Shown: positions 43,172-53,372, counted from the stretch's first letter. The stretch: DNA of 64,000 bases from Dietzia aurantiaca (GCF_021033825.1 NZ_JAIFXZ010000002.1:372001-436000); one strand, 5' to 3'. Translations and numbers: made by a program. Notes: a model not told the origin generated them from the sequence alone.

Positions 43172-43410
43172 GGTCACCGTCCTCCCGTCTCCGCCGGGTG
43201 ATTCCCGGCTTCGCCTCCCCGGCGGAAACCGGGGTCTGCGTCACCCGCGAATCTACGCAACGTACTGCGGTGCGGCCCGGGTTTGAGAGCGCTCCACCCC
43301 GGTCGGTGCCGCGACGGTAGGCTCGGTGCCGACGAGATCCACGGGCACGGGTAGCCCACGGATCAGTAGGACAATCTCTCTACCGGCTTTTCGACTCGGA
43401 GGACTGCAGC

Positions 43411-44100
43411 GTGAAGGACCTGGTGGACACCACCGAGATGTACCTCCGCACCATTTACGAGCTGGAGGAGGAAGGTGTCATCCCGCTGCGTGCGCGGATC
43501 GCCGAACGCCTCGAGCAGAGTGGCCCGACCGTGAGCCAGACGGTCGCGCGCATGGAGCGGGACGGGCTTGTGCTGGTGGCCCCGGATCGCCATCTCCAGC
43601 TCACTCCCCACGGCCGGGAGCTCGCGGTGGACGTTATGCGTAAGCACCGCCTCGCCGAAAGGCTCCTGGTCGATGTGATCGGACTGGAACTGGAGAAGGT
43701 CCACTCCGAGGCGTGTCGATGGGAACACGTCATGAGTGACGACGTCGAGCGTCGCCTCATCGAGGTGCTCGACGATCCCCGTACCTCCCCGTACGGCAAC
43801 CCCATCCCCGGTCTCGAGCGGATCGGGTACAGCTCCGCGACGGGGGAGGAGCTGACGTACATCCGACTCTCGGAACTCGAACCCGATGTGCCCCACCAGG
43901 TGCGCATCCAGGCGATCGGCGAGAACGTCCAGATCGACACCGAGCTCATCTCCGAGTTCCGGGCCACCGGCGTAGAGCCCCTCAAGACCGTCACCGCCAC
44001 CCGTCGCGGCCACCTCGTGGAGCTCAACTCCGGGTCCGGTCACACGGTCGAGATCGACGGGGATCATGCGCACGCGATCCAGGTCGAGCTCCTCCCGTGA
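43411..44100 (+). CDS. ideR: Iron-dependent repressor IdeR/DtxR
   Basis: 229 residues from a GTG behind CGGAGGAC. Almost identical to DtxR in the HTH ([20 protein letters not shown]). All metal ligands are visible: primary site Met10, Cys102, Glu105, His106, and ancillary site His79, Glu83, His98. The C-terminal SH3-like domain ([20 protein letters not shown]) is present. Fe(II)-bound dimers repress iron uptake and siderophore genes and activate storage. It overlaps galE by four bases, the same arrangement as in corynebacteria. Confidence 0.98.
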   Translation: MKDLVDTTEMYLRTIYELEEEGVIPLRARIAERLEQSGPTVSQTVARMERDGLVLVAPDRHLQLTPHGRELAVDVMRKHRLAERLLVDVIGLELEKVHSEACRWEHVMSDDVERRLIEVLDDPRTSPYGNPIPGLERIGYSSATGEELTYIRLSELEPDVPHQVRIQAIGENVQIDTELISEFRATGVEPLKTVTATRRGHLVELNSGSGHTVEIDGDHAHAIQVELLP

Positions 44101-45077
44101 AGCTCCTCGTCACAGGCGGCGCCGGGTACGTCGGCGGGGTCTGCGCCACCGTCCTCGTCGAGCGCGGTCACGAGGTGGTGATCCTCGACGACCTGTCGAC
44201 CGGCAATCGTGAGGGTGTCCCCGAGGGCGCGACCTTCATCGAAGGCGATGTCGCCGCGAGCGTCGGGGACGTCCTCGACCCGTCCTTTGACGGGGTCCTG
44301 CATTTCGCGGCTCGGTCCCTCGTGGGCGAGTCGGTGGAGAGGCCCGGCGAGTACTGGCAGGGCAATGTCGTCACCTCATTGACCCTGCTCGATGCGATGC
44401 GCACCGCCGGTGTGGGAAACCTCGTCTTCTCCTCCACCGCAGCGACCTACGGCGAGCCCGAGCAGGTACCGATCACCGAGGACATGCCGACGAGGCCCAC
44501 CAACACCTACGGGGCGACCAAGCTCGCGATCGATCACGCCATCAGCTCGTACGCCGCGGCCCACGGGTTGGCGGCCACCAGCCTGCGGTACTTCAACGTG
44601 GCCGGCGCCTACGGGGCCGCGGGCGAGAACCGCGTCGTGGAGACCCACCTCATCCCGCTGGTTCTGCAGGTCGCTCTCGGACACCGCGAGGACATCAAGG
44701 TGTTCGGTGACGACTGGCCCACCCCGGACGGCACCTGCATCCGCGACTACATCCATGTCGCAGATCTCGCCGATGCGCACGTTCTCGCCCTCGAGTCCAA
44801 CTCCCCGGGTGTCCACCGGATCCTCAACCTCGGTAGTGGCGAGGGGTTCTCGGTGCGTGAGGTCATCGACGTGTGTCGCGAGGTCACGGGCCGCCCGATC
44901 CCGGATGTCATCGCGCCTCGACGGGCCGGAGATCCCGCGGTGTTGGTCGCGTCCAGCGCCAGGGCGATCGCCGAGCTCGGCTGGACGCCCGGCCGTACCG
45001 ATCTACGCACGGTCGTCGAGGATGCATGGAAGTTCACCGAGGCGCTCGGGGATCGCGCTCACTCGGCTGCTCATTGA
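44097..45077 (+). CDS. galE: UDP-glucose 4-epimerase
   Basis: 326 residues, start GTG overlapping the ideR stop. SDR extended family: [18 protein letters not shown] (NAD loop), [24 protein letters not shown] (catalytic Ser/Thr), [12 protein letters not shown] (YxxxK), [11 protein letters not shown] type [13 protein letters not shown], and the C-terminal GYPIRD-like [18 protein letters not shown]. It interconverts UDP-glucose and UDP-galactose, for the galactan of the arabinogalactan wall in Mycobacteriales. Ends before a strong bidirectional hairpin. Confidence 0.97.
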   Translation: MKLLVTGGAGYVGGVCATVLVERGHEVVILDDLSTGNREGVPEGATFIEGDVAASVGDVLDPSFDGVLHFAARSLVGESVERPGEYWQGNVVTSLTLLDAMRTAGVGNLVFSSTAATYGEPEQVPITEDMPTRPTNTYGATKLAIDHAISSYAAAHGLAATSLRYFNVAGAYGAAGENRVVETHLIPLVLQVALGHREDIKVFGDDWPTPDGTCIRDYIHVADLADAHVLALESNSPGVHRILNLGSGEGFSVREVIDVCREVTGRPIPDVIAPRRAGDPAVLVASSARAIAELGWTPGRTDLRTVVEDAWKFTEALGDRAHSAAH

Positions 45078-45115
45078 CAACACCGCCGCTGACGGCGAGC
45101 GACACGAGCACGCAC

Positions 45116-45162
45116 GCACAGCCCGCCGGGCACCCGAAAGATCAGTGTCGGGCGGGCTGTGC
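45116..45162. terminator. Bidirectional terminator after galE
   Basis: GCACAGCCCGCC / GGCGGGCTGTGC, a perfect 12-base stem with a 23-base loop whose inner bases pair partly. It lies between galE and the convergent DUF4192 gene. Confidence 0.85.
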
Positions 45163-45266
45163 GCGAACCAGTCGACGCGGAACCCCTGCGGCAGGCCCCC
45201 GCCTGTCAGCACCTCGTCACGGCCCCTCCCCTCTCACCGCTGCCCTGATCCGGCGTCGCGAGCTCC

Positions 45267-46364
45267 TCATGCCGCCGCCACCTGTCTGAGGCGTTCGGGG
45301 GCGATCCCCTCGATCAGACCGTTCAGGATGAGCCGCGCCAGCGAGTTCGTGGCATCGGCCTGCACCGCTGCGGAGAGCGCGGCGTTCGCATGGACACCAC
45401 TTCCCGCGAAGTAGGCCGCGGCACCGAGGAGGAGCAGAGCCACCGAACGCTCCTTCGGGGGTCGTCGACGAGCCAGGGCCCACCAGAGCAGGCGGCGGCC
45501 GTCGTCGTCGGTCAGTGTGCGCTGGGCCAGGTTCCGATAGACCTCGTCACGGACATCGATCGACAGCAGGCCGCGTCCGATCACCGCGAGCTCGTCGTCG
45601 TCGACCCGCTCCCCGGTTCCCAGGCACGCGGCGGCGGAGTCGTGCCGCGCCACCAGCTCGGACGTCTCCGCCATCGCCGTTGCATCGGTGTCACCTCCAT
45701 CCGAGTCCCGCGCGTCCGGGTCGCGGGTCAGGTACAGGCGGTCGATGTCGCTCCTCGACGCCGCGACCGACCGCCCCTGGAACGCGTACACCGCAGCCAG
45801 ATGCGTGGCGTCGGGATCGAGTTGGATTCCCCGGACCATCCCGAACAGATCCACCCACGGGGCACCCGCCGCGAACTCCTCCACCCCGAACGCATTGACG
45901 ACCTCCGTGCCCGCCAACCCCAGCCGGTAGTCGAACGCGGCTGCCGCGTCCATCGCCCGCTGACCAGCGAGATACCCGTCGATGCAGTCCTCCCGCACCA
46001 CGATCAGGTGTACCGACCGGACCCCTTCCCGCGCGCAGAACTCTGCCAGGCTCTGGGCCGGACCCGGATCGATCCCGCCGACCAGCCCCGACTCCCCGTC
46101 CGGAGCATCGAGACCGGGTTCACCGAACAACTCGCCCTCCGTGGGGGCGATCGTGTCCTCGTCCTGGAGCCCGGGCACATCCACCCGCATGACCGGCGCA
46201 TTGCCGCCGTCGGACATCCTCCCGCCCACCAGCACGACCGACCCCGGGGGCGGAGGAAAACCGAGCATCGCCGGGACGGAGGCGATCATCTCCTCCGGCG
46301 AACTGATCACCACCCGCTCCCGCTCGTTTTGACCGTCGTCTCCGATTCGGCCCCGTGTCGTCAT
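45267..46364 (-). CDS. DUF4192 family protein
   Basis: 365 residues from the ATG at 46364. Core: VVISSPEEMIASVPAMLGFPPPPGSVVLVGGRM (the DUF4192 opening, S-PEELLAAVPYLLGF-type), AREGVRSVHLIVVRED, PWVDLFGMVRGIQLDPDAT, LAAVYAFQGRSVAASRSDIDRLY, and a C-terminal helical part with WWALARRRPPKERSVALLLLGAAAYFAGSG and ANAALSAAVQADATNSLA. The family is restricted to Actinobacteria and has no known activity. Divergent from PAC2 across 270 bases in which I see no gene. Convergent with galE. Confidence 0.85.
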   Translation of the reverse strand: MTTRGRIGDDGQNERERVVISSPEEMIASVPAMLGFPPPPGSVVLVGGRMSDGGNAPVMRVDVPGLQDEDTIAPTEGELFGEPGLDAPDGESGLVGGIDPGPAQSLAEFCAREGVRSVHLIVVREDCIDGYLAGQRAMDAAAAFDYRLGLAGTEVVNAFGVEEFAAGAPWVDLFGMVRGIQLDPDATHLAAVYAFQGRSVAASRSDIDRLYLTRDPDARDSDGGDTDATAMAETSELVARHDSAAACLGTGERVDDDELAVIGRGLLSIDVRDEVYRNLAQRTLTDDDGRRLLWWALARRRPPKERSVALLLLGAAAYFAGSGVHANAALSAAVQADATNSLARLILNGLIEGIAPERLRQVAAA

Positions 46365-46634
46365 CGCCGTCCACCCGTCTCTCCTCGCGCGGCCCCGTCC
46401 CGGATCTGGGAACGCGGTCCGCGGGTGTCGTCCACCGCCCCAACCCTCATGCATCCGGGCAGCGCCGCCCGCTCCTGCGGACGTCTGTGACGCGCACCTG
46501 TGGAGGAAGCAGTGCGTGCGGGGAATCATCCACCGCGGCCTGACGTTGGCAAAGGGGTGAGTACCCGTCCCGAATGGACGACCGCACGAGCTTCGTCACC
46601 CCGTTGACGAAGTGCGGTGATGAGAGGAGTCGAC

Positions 46635-47582
46635 ATGGCCAGGCACAGCGATCTGTACCGACTGATCCAACCCCTTCCCGATCTGCGGTCCGCGGACGGT
46701 CGGGGGCCGGTGCTCGTGCACGGACTCGAGGGGTTCTCCGATGCGGGACAGGCGATCGAGGGCGCCACCGAGCACCTCCGTGACTCCCTGGACTCGCAGT
46801 TGATCGTCGAGTTCGACGCGGATCAGCTCGTCGACTACCGGTCACGGCGCCCGCATCTGAAGTACTCCTTCGACCACTTCGCGAGCTACGACGAGCCCAC
46901 GATCCAGATCCACGCCGTCAAGGACGCGGACGGAAGCTCCTTCCTGCTGCTGTCCGGTCTCGAGCCGGACCTGCGATGGGACGGCTTCACCGAGTCCGTC
47001 ATCGATCTGGCGGGGGCGTTCGGCGTCCGCATGTCCATCGGGCTCGGTTCGATCCCGCTCGGCGTGCCCCACACCCGGCCCACCAACGCCAGCGCCCATG
47101 CAAGCGACGTGGACCTGATCCGTGGCTTCACCGCCTGGCCCGGTGAGTTCTCGGTGCCCGGAAACGTCAGCTCCCTCCTCGAACTCCGGATGTCCGAGCA
47201 CGGCATCCCGTCGGCGGGATTCACCGTTCACGTACCCCAGTACCTCTCGCAGACCGCCTACCCGGCGGCCGTGCTCAACCTGGTCGGGAGCATCGCCAAG
47301 GTCGGCGGACTCGATCTGCCCACCGAGGAACTGGAGAAGTCAGCGGAGGAGTTCGCGTCCCAGGTGAACGCGCAGATCGCCCACAATGCGGAGATCCTCA
47401 CGGCCATCGAGCACATGGAAAAGCAGTACGACGAGTTCATGGAGGCACGGATGGGCTCGGACTCGCTCAATCCCGGAGGCAAGCCGTTGCCCTCCGGCGA
47501 CGAGATCGGTGCGGAGTTCGAGCGCTTCCTCGCCCAGCAGTCAGGCGGAGACTCCGACGGCGGACCGCAGCCCGGCGAGTGA
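46635..47582 (+). CDS. PAC2 family protein (Rv2714-like)
   Basis: 315 residues from the ATG behind GAGAGGAG. Core: VLVHGLEGFSDAGQAI, LRDSLDSQLIVEFDADQLVDYRSRRP, LLLSGLEPDLRWDGFTESVIDLA, then VRMSIGLGSIPLGVPHTRPT and FTVHVPQYLSQTAYPAAVL. This is the fold of proteasome assembly chaperone 2. The actinobacterial members form trimers and their role is not settled. The C-terminal third is helical and acidic. The DUF3516 helicase gene begins 27 bases later, so a two-gene operon is likely. Confidence 0.92.
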   Translation: MARHSDLYRLIQPLPDLRSADGRGPVLVHGLEGFSDAGQAIEGATEHLRDSLDSQLIVEFDADQLVDYRSRRPHLKYSFDHFASYDEPTIQIHAVKDADGSSFLLLSGLEPDLRWDGFTESVIDLAGAFGVRMSIGLGSIPLGVPHTRPTNASAHASDVDLIRGFTAWPGEFSVPGNVSSLLELRMSEHGIPSAGFTVHVPQYLSQTAYPAAVLNLVGSIAKVGGLDLPTEELEKSAEEFASQVNAQIAHNAEILTAIEHMEKQYDEFMEARMGSDSLNPGGKPLPSGDEIGAEFERFLAQQSGGDSDGGPQPGE

Positions 47583-47609
47583 CGAGGCCGGGCGACTAGG
47601 CTCGGACGG

Positions 47610-50156
47610 GTGCATCTGCCCGACCTGCTCGCTGACCTCGACGACGTTCCCGCCGGCCTCCACGACGAGGCGGTGTACGACGCGTTCGTGGCATGGGCCG
47701 CGGACCGGGGCCTGCAGTTGTACCCGGCACAGGAGGAGGCCATCCTCGAGATCGCCGCCGGCAGCCACGTCATCCTGGCCACCCCCACGGGGTCCGGCAA
47801 GTCGTTGGTGGCGCTGGGTGCGCATTTCGCCGCGATGGCTCGCGGGGCGCGGAGCTACTACACCGCGCCGATCAAGGCCTTGGTGAGCGAGAAGTTCTTC
47901 GCGCTGTGCGAGGTGTTCGGCGCCGAGAACGTGGGAATGATCACCGGGGACGCCTCGGTCAACCCCGATGCGCCGATCGTCTGCGCGACCGCCGAGATCG
48001 TCGCCAACATCGCACTTCGCGAGGGGGACGATGCCGAGATCGGCCAAGTGGTGATGGACGAGTTCCACTACTACTCGGAGCCGGACCGTGGTTGGGCCTG
48101 GCAGGTGCCGCTCATCGAGCTCCCCGACACGCAGTTCCTGCTGATGTCCGCCACGCTCGGAGACGTCGGCTGGTTGCAGGCCGACCTCGAGGAACGCACC
48201 GGGCGGCCTTGCGCCCACATCGGCGGCACGCAGCGTCCGGTCCCGCTGAGCTTCGACTATGCCCTCAGCGGCGTTCACGAGTCGGTGGAGATCCTGCTGC
48301 GCGAGGGCAAGGCACCTGTCTACATCGTGCACTTCACCCAGGCGGCTGCGCTCGAGCAGGCCCAGGCGCTCACGTCACTCTCGGTGGCCGACCGTGATCG
48401 CAAACGAGCCATCGCGGACGAGATCGGCGGGTTCCGTTTCACCACGTCGTTCGGCCGGACCCTCCGCAAACTCCTGCTCCACGGGATCGGTGTCCACCAC
48501 GCGGGGATGCTCCCCAAGTATCGCCGCCTCGTCGAGAAACTCGCGCAGGATGGCCTGCTCAATGTCATCTGCGGCACCGACACCCTCGGGGTGGGGATCA
48601 ACGTCCCCATCAGGTCGGTGCTGTTCACGGGGTTGACCAAATTCGACGGCCGCCGTCAGCGAGTCCTCAAAGCCCGGGAATTCCACCAGATCGCCGGGCG
48701 CGCAGGGCGCGCCGGATTCGACACCGAGGGGTTCGTGGTGGTGCTGGCCCCGGAACACGAGATCGAGAACGCCAAGGCGGCGGCGAAGGCCCTGGCCAAT
48801 CCCAAGAAGAAGGCCAGGACCGCAAGGAAGAAGCCCCCGGAGGGCTTCGTCAACTGGTCACGGTCGACCTTCGACAAGCTCGTCGGCGCCCAGCCGGAAC
48901 AGCTCACCAGCCGTTTCGAGGTCAGCAACTCGATGCTTCTCAACGTCATCTCGCGGCCGGGCAGCTGCTTCGACCACATGCGGCACCTCCTGCTCTCGTC
49001 CCACGAGACCCGGGCCCGCACACGGCACCACGTGCTGCGCTCGATCGAGCTGTTCCGCGGCTTGGAGACAGCGGGCATCGTGGAGCGGCTGACAGAGCCC
49101 GACGACGACGGACGGCACGTTCGACTCACTGTGGACCTCCAGCGCGATTTCGCCCTCAACCAGCCGCTGGCGCCGTTCGCGTTGGCCGCGATGGAGGTCC
49201 TGGACCCCGACTCCCCCACCCCGGAGCTCGACATCGTCTCGGTTATCGAAGCCGTCCTCGACGACCCACGGCCCGTTCTCTACGCGCAGCAGCGCGAAGC
49301 CCGCGGCGAGGCGATCGCCTCGCTCAAGGCCGACGGTGTCGAGTACTCCGAGCGGATGGAGCTCGTCGAGGACATCACGTGGCCCCGACCGCTCGACGAC
49401 CTCCTGTCCGACGCGTACGACGCCTATCGGGCCGGGCATCCCTGGGTTACGGGGATCGAGCCGTCACCCAAGTCCGTCATCAGGGTGATGGTCGAGCGGG
49501 GCATGACCTTCTCCGACCTGATCTCGGCATACGGTCTCAGCCGCTCGGAGGGGGCGGTTCTGCGCTATCTCACAGATGCGTATCGGACCCTCCGCCAGAC
49601 GGTCCCCGCCGACCTGAGGTCCGAGGAGTTCGACGACCTCGTGGAGTGGTTGGGCGAGCTGGTCCGTCAGGTCGACTCGAGCCTGCTCGACGAATGGGAG
49701 CTGCTTACCGATCCCGACGTGTCCTCTGAACAGGTCGCGGAGCTGGCCTTCGGTCAATCGGCCGGCGCGTCCAGGCCTGTCACCGCGAATCGGCGCGCCT
49801 TCCGGGTGATGGTGCGAAACGCCATGTTCCGCCGGGTGGAGTTGCTCGCCCGGGACGACATCGAACGGCTCGTCGAACTCGACGACGCCGTCCCCGAGCG
49901 TCCCGACTGGGATTCCGAGATCGACCCGTACTGGGACGAGTACGACGAGATCGGGACAGGACCCGGCGCCAGAGGCCCTGCGCTGTTCTCCGTCACCGAG
50001 TCCGGCCCGGGGGTCGATGCCGGCACGTGGCGCGTCCGCCAGGTTCTCGACGATCCGCAGGGGGACCACGGCTGGGCGATCGAGGCCGTGGTGGATCTGG
50101 CAGCCAGTGACGAGGCCGGCGAAGCCAGATTCGCCTCGATCGCGCTGCGCGGGTGA
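47610..50156 (+). CDS. DEAD/DEAH-type RNA helicase with DUF3516 domain
   Basis: 848 residues. The N-terminal half is a Ski2/Mtr4-like helicase: LATPTGSGKSLVALGAHFAA (I), CATAEIVANIAL (Ib), VMDEFHYYSEPDRGW (II, DEFH), MSATLGD (III), GIGVHHAGMLPKYRRLVEKL and GTDTLGVGINVPI (V), HQIAGRAGRAGFD (VI). A Lys-rich stretch (PKKKARTARKKP) follows, then a winged-helix/helical region and the DUF3516 domain to the C-terminus (ESLKADGVEYSERM-like VEYSERMELVEDITWPRPLDDLL). Probably an RNA helicase in RNA processing or decay. It is distinct from HelY because of the DUF3516 tail. Confidence 0.93.
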   Translation: MHLPDLLADLDDVPAGLHDEAVYDAFVAWAADRGLQLYPAQEEAILEIAAGSHVILATPTGSGKSLVALGAHFAAMARGARSYYTAPIKALVSEKFFALCEVFGAENVGMITGDASVNPDAPIVCATAEIVANIALREGDDAEIGQVVMDEFHYYSEPDRGWAWQVPLIELPDTQFLLMSATLGDVGWLQADLEERTGRPCAHIGGTQRPVPLSFDYALSGVHESVEILLREGKAPVYIVHFTQAAALEQAQALTSLSVADRDRKRAIADEIGGFRFTTSFGRTLRKLLLHGIGVHHAGMLPKYRRLVEKLAQDGLLNVICGTDTLGVGINVPIRSVLFTGLTKFDGRRQRVLKAREFHQIAGRAGRAGFDTEGFVVVLAPEHEIENAKAAAKALANPKKKARTARKKPPEGFVNWSRSTFDKLVGAQPEQLTSRFEVSNSMLLNVISRPGSCFDHMRHLLLSSHETRARTRHHVLRSIELFRGLETAGIVERLTEPDDDGRHVRLTVDLQRDFALNQPLAPFALAAMEVLDPDSPTPELDIVSVIEAVLDDPRPVLYAQQREARGEAIASLKADGVEYSERMELVEDITWPRPLDDLLSDAYDAYRAGHPWVTGIEPSPKSVIRVMVERGMTFSDLISAYGLSRSEGAVLRYLTDAYRTLRQTVPADLRSEEFDDLVEWLGELVRQVDSSLLDEWELLTDPDVSSEQVAELAFGQSAGASRPVTANRRAFRVMVRNAMFRRVELLARDDIERLVELDDAVPERPDWDSEIDPYWDEYDEIGTGPGARGPALFSVTESGPGVDAGTWRVRQVLDDPQGDHGWAIEAVVDLAASDEAGEARFASIALRG

Positions 50157-50241
50157 ACGCTTCCGGAGCCTGCTCCGAATGGCTGGTCAGAGAGTCCGTA
50201 CGATATCGAGCGGACCCTGACACGATCATTGGAGGACACCT

Positions 50242-50700
50242 GTGACCCCCCGCACCCTGTACCTGAGGCTCGCGCTCGCCGAGATGGTGACGTGGACCCT
50301 GCTGATCCTCGGCATGATCGGCAAGTACGCCTTCGGGTTGGAGTGGGCCACGACTGTCGGCGGCAGCATCCACGGGTTCGTGTTCCTCTGCTACGCGGTG
50401 ACGACCGTCGCCGTCTGGATCGACAAACGTTGGCCCTTCGGCACGGGAGTCCTCGGGTTGGCCTCCGCGATCATCCCCTACGCCACCTACCCGTTCGAGA
50501 GGTCCGTCCAGCGACGTGGGCTGCTCGCCGGCCCCTGGCGGCTGGGGAAGGACGGGGAGTCCCCCCGGTCGCTGCCGGAGCGGCTCCTCGCGACCGCTCT
50601 TCGCTCCCCGATCCTCGCTCTCATCGTGACGGTGATCGTCGTGGCGATCGTCTTCACGCTTCTCCTGGTCGCGGGCAAGCCGACCGAGTGGTTCAGTTGA
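50242..50700 (+). CDS. DUF3817 membrane protein
   Basis: 152 residues from a GTG behind GGAGGACACCT. RLALAEMVTWTLLILGMIGKY and GGSIHGFVFLCYAVTTVAVW are typical of DUF3817, followed by two further hydrophobic segments and a last helix (ILALIVTVIVVAIVFTLLLVAG). In all there are about four membrane passes and a cytoplasmic loop rich in Arg. The family is often linked to transporters or is an integral part of them. Its stop overlaps the start of the TetR gene (TTGA). Confidence 0.9.
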   Translation: MTPRTLYLRLALAEMVTWTLLILGMIGKYAFGLEWATTVGGSIHGFVFLCYAVTTVAVWIDKRWPFGTGVLGLASAIIPYATYPFERSVQRRGLLAGPWRLGKDGESPRSLPERLLATALRSPILALIVTVIVVAIVFTLLLVAGKPTEWFS

Positions 50701-51326
50701 GCTCCACGCGCGAACCGGGGCGACGCGAACTGAACAAGGCGGACAAGCAGCGGCGCATCCACCAGGCGGCTCGTCAGCTGTTCTCCTCGCGCGGTTACTC
50801 GTCCGTGACCACCCAGGAGGTGGCGGAACTCGCCGAGGTCGGCACGGGGACCCTGTTCCGCTACGCCCGATCAAAGGGTGAACTGCTGTGCATGATCGCC
50901 AATGAGGACTTCCGGCTCATGGTCGAATCCGTCCCTGACACCGGTGACCCGGTCGAGGATCTCGTCGAACTGTGTGAACCACTGGTCCGGGCACTCGAGA
51001 GGCAACCCGAGAACGTCGCCGCCTACCACCGGGAGACGCTCTTCGGCGAGCCCGGTCCGCACCGTGACGAGGCCCAGCAGATCCTCGTGGAGCTCCGCGG
51101 CAGCATCGCCGAAGTGCTGGCGCGGCACTGCGGTGGAACGGCGACCGCCGCGCGGCTGACCGGTCCGGCCCAGACCGTCTTCGACGTCATGTACATGACG
51201 ATCGTGCGCTCCGGAGTCGATCGATCGCCTGATCTCGACCACCGCGGGGAACTCCGCAAACATGTGCGGCGGGTGCTCCACGGGACCCTGGCCGCCGCAT
51301 CCGCGGTCGGCGCCGAATCGCGCTGA
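50697..51326 (+). CDS. TetR/AcrR family regulator
   Basis: 209 residues. TTG start four bases before the DUF3817 stop (TTGA overlap), giving LSSTREPGRRELNKADK. HTH: RRIHQAARQLFSSRGYSSVTTQEVAELAEVGTGTLFRYARSKGELL. The ligand domain is helical with an HRDEAQQILVELR helix. The coupling to DUF3817 suggests they share a signal or that the regulator controls the membrane protein. Target is not visible. Confidence 0.9.
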   Translation: MSSTREPGRRELNKADKQRRIHQAARQLFSSRGYSSVTTQEVAELAEVGTGTLFRYARSKGELLCMIANEDFRLMVESVPDTGDPVEDLVELCEPLVRALERQPENVAAYHRETLFGEPGPHRDEAQQILVELRGSIAEVLARHCGGTATAARLTGPAQTVFDVMYMTIVRSGVDRSPDLDHRGELRKHVRRVLHGTLAAASAVGAESR

Positions 51327-51410
51327 AAACCTCCCCTGGGAGCGTGCGGAGAAGGCCCGGAACCGTACCCCGTTGCCGGCCGCGCCACGGCGACGGGTCA
51401 GACTGGCCTC

Positions 51411-52226
51411 ATGAGCGAGGCAGAGCACAACACCGAGCGTCCCGTGAAGGACGCCTCCACCGTGATGGTGATCCGTGACTCCGACGCGGGCCCCGAGGTG
51501 TTCGTGGCCCGCCGGGTGAGGGGAATGGCGTTCGCCGGCGGGATGACGGTGTTTCCCGGCGGCGGAGTGGATGCCGCTGACGACGATCCGGACCTGGCCT
51601 GGACCGGCCCCGCGCCGCACTGGTGGGCTGACCGCCTCGGATGTGAGGAAGCCCGGGCCCGTCGGCTCGTCTGTGCCGCCGCGCGGGAGACCTTCGAGGA
51701 GTGCGGTGTGCTGCTGGCCGATCATCTCGACGGCTCCCCGGTCTCGGACGCCGGGCGCTATCACGCGGCGCGCGCCGAACTCGAGGGCCATCGCATGACC
51801 TTCAGCAACTTCCTCGCCACCGAGGAACTCTCGTTGGCAGCCGGCCGCCTCCGCCCGTTCGACCACTGGATCACTCCCGCCGTGGAGAAGCGTCGCTACG
51901 ACACCCGGTTCTTCCTCGCGGCACTGCCCGTCGGCCAGGAACCCGACGATCAGACGACCGAGGTCGACCTGACGATGTGGGCGCGTCCGGCCGATCTGCT
52001 GGGCGACTTCCGCTCCGGGCGGTCCATGCTCCTGCCTCCCACCTGGGTCCAGCTTCACACCCTGTCGCAGTTCGACGACGTGGCGTCGGCCCTCGCCTCG
52101 GAGCGGTCGATCGCCCCGATCGAGCCCGCGATCCTCGAACACCGGGGCGGTATCCGGGTGGGCTTCGACGGTTCCGACGAGTACTGGGCGGACTATCAGA
52201 GAGGCCACGCCGAGGCCGAAGCCTGA
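51411..52226 (+). CDS. NUDIX hydrolase, NUDT19-like
   Basis: 271 residues. N-terminal STVMVIRDSDAGPEVFVARRVRGMAFAGG, then the Nudix box in split form: FPGGGVDAADDD, followed by a loop, and CAAARETFEECGVLLAD, which holds the RE-x-x-EE-x-G core. After that FFLAALPVGQEPDDQTTEVD and LPPTWVQLHTLSQFDD are typical of the CoA-ester-preferring NUDT7/19-like group. It probably hydrolyses CoA derivatives or other nucleoside diphosphates. It is 84 bases behind the TetR gene and may be in the same transcript. Confidence 0.88.
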   Translation: MSEAEHNTERPVKDASTVMVIRDSDAGPEVFVARRVRGMAFAGGMTVFPGGGVDAADDDPDLAWTGPAPHWWADRLGCEEARARRLVCAAARETFEECGVLLADHLDGSPVSDAGRYHAARAELEGHRMTFSNFLATEELSLAAGRLRPFDHWITPAVEKRRYDTRFFLAALPVGQEPDDQTTEVDLTMWARPADLLGDFRSGRSMLLPPTWVQLHTLSQFDDVASALASERSIAPIEPAILEHRGGIRVGFDGSDEYWADYQRGHAEAEA

Positions 52227-52290
52227 ACGCCCGCGTCGGACACTCGCGAACCGCTGACGGACAGCGCGACTCGGTGGTTGACTGCGAGGC

Positions 52291-53319
52291 ATGCCGGATT
52301 TCGAGTTCGACGTGGATGCGTCGATCGCGGCCGGGTGGGAGCGCTTCGCCGTCCGCCTGGCCGGGTTTCTGCGTGACCTCGTCCCCGGCGCGATCGTCGA
52401 CCTGACGGTGCCCGTACTGGGCTCGCATGTCGGGCAACCGCCATTCATCCGATTCACCGCATCGGACGCTGCCGACACCCCCGGGCCCGCCGCCGGCCCG
52501 CGTTCGGTCGAGGCGGAGGTGTCCGGAGGAGGCACCGAGGACGACCCGGTCCCGCTCCGTACCGCCCAACTCGACCAGCTCGCGGGCCTGGGTTGGGAGA
52601 TCCCGAACGAGCTGTCGTCGACCGCCGGTCCCCGGTTACGACTGCCCGCGTACGAGGCCGGTCATCTCGCGCACCTGGTGGCCGGGACCATGGAGCGTGT
52701 GTTCGGGATCCCCCACCCCGTGTTCCTGCATGACGTGGTGGATTCCGATGCGGTCCCTCAGGGCAGCCGCCCCGGTGCCGACCCGCACGACCATCACGAG
52801 ACGGCTCTGACGGCCACCTCCGGCACGGCAGCTCCGGTTCCGGTGGCCGACGACGTCGATTTCCGGCCGATCACGATCACCGACCCGGACCAGGCGACCC
52901 GGGCGGTGGGCGCGGCGTTGTCCGACGTGTACAACGGCCGCCTCGAGGCGGACGAGCACGACGTGTTCACCGTTCCCGCCGGCTGTGTGGTCCTGTTCGT
53001 CCGGGCACACAGGTCGATGCCCCTCATCGTGTTCCGCAGCCCGCTGGTCTCGACGGTGGAGGACGCCGCCGCCGCCGAGACGGAAGTGGCGATCCTCAAT
53101 CGTGACTCGCAGTGGTGCCGGTACGTCTTCGACGGCAAGACCATCGTGGCCGAGTCGGAATTCGTCGACAGGGTCTTCGTCCCGGTCAATTTCAAGATCC
53201 AACTCGCCGAGATCGTGGCGGAACTGGATGATGTCTACTCGGATCTCGCTCGTCGCGTCGCCGGCAAACAATGGCGCGACCTGCACTCTGCTGACGACTC
53301 CGGGGCCGGCGAACAGTAA
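52291..53319 (+). CDS. YbjN / type III secretion chaperone-like protein
   Basis: 342 residues, soluble, acidic. Two domains: residues 1-165, with MPDFEFDVDASIAAGWERFAVRLAGFLRDLVPGA and RLRLPAYEAGHLAHLVAGTMERVFGIPHPVFL, and residues 190-342, with ATRAVGAALSDVYNGRLEADEHDVF, CVVLFVRAHRSMPLIVFRSPL, AAETEVAILNRDSQWCRYVFDGKTIVAESEF and a long C-terminal helix. The second domain is YbjN-like (SRP/T3 chaperone fold). The first is the partner domain found in actinobacterial TY-Chap proteins. No biochemical role is proved. It is followed after 53 bases by a lipoprotein gene. Confidence 0.7.
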   Translation: MPDFEFDVDASIAAGWERFAVRLAGFLRDLVPGAIVDLTVPVLGSHVGQPPFIRFTASDAADTPGPAAGPRSVEAEVSGGGTEDDPVPLRTAQLDQLAGLGWEIPNELSSTAGPRLRLPAYEAGHLAHLVAGTMERVFGIPHPVFLHDVVDSDAVPQGSRPGADPHDHHETALTATSGTAAPVPVADDVDFRPITITDPDQATRAVGAALSDVYNGRLEADEHDVFTVPAGCVVLFVRAHRSMPLIVFRSPLVSTVEDAAAAETEVAILNRDSQWCRYVFDGKTIVAESEFVDRVFVPVNFKIQLAEIVAELDDVYSDLARRVAGKQWRDLHSADDSGAGEQ

Positions 53320-53372
53320 CATGTGACTCTGCCGGGACCGGCCCGGTGAACGGCCCGTCCCAGGAGCGTCCC

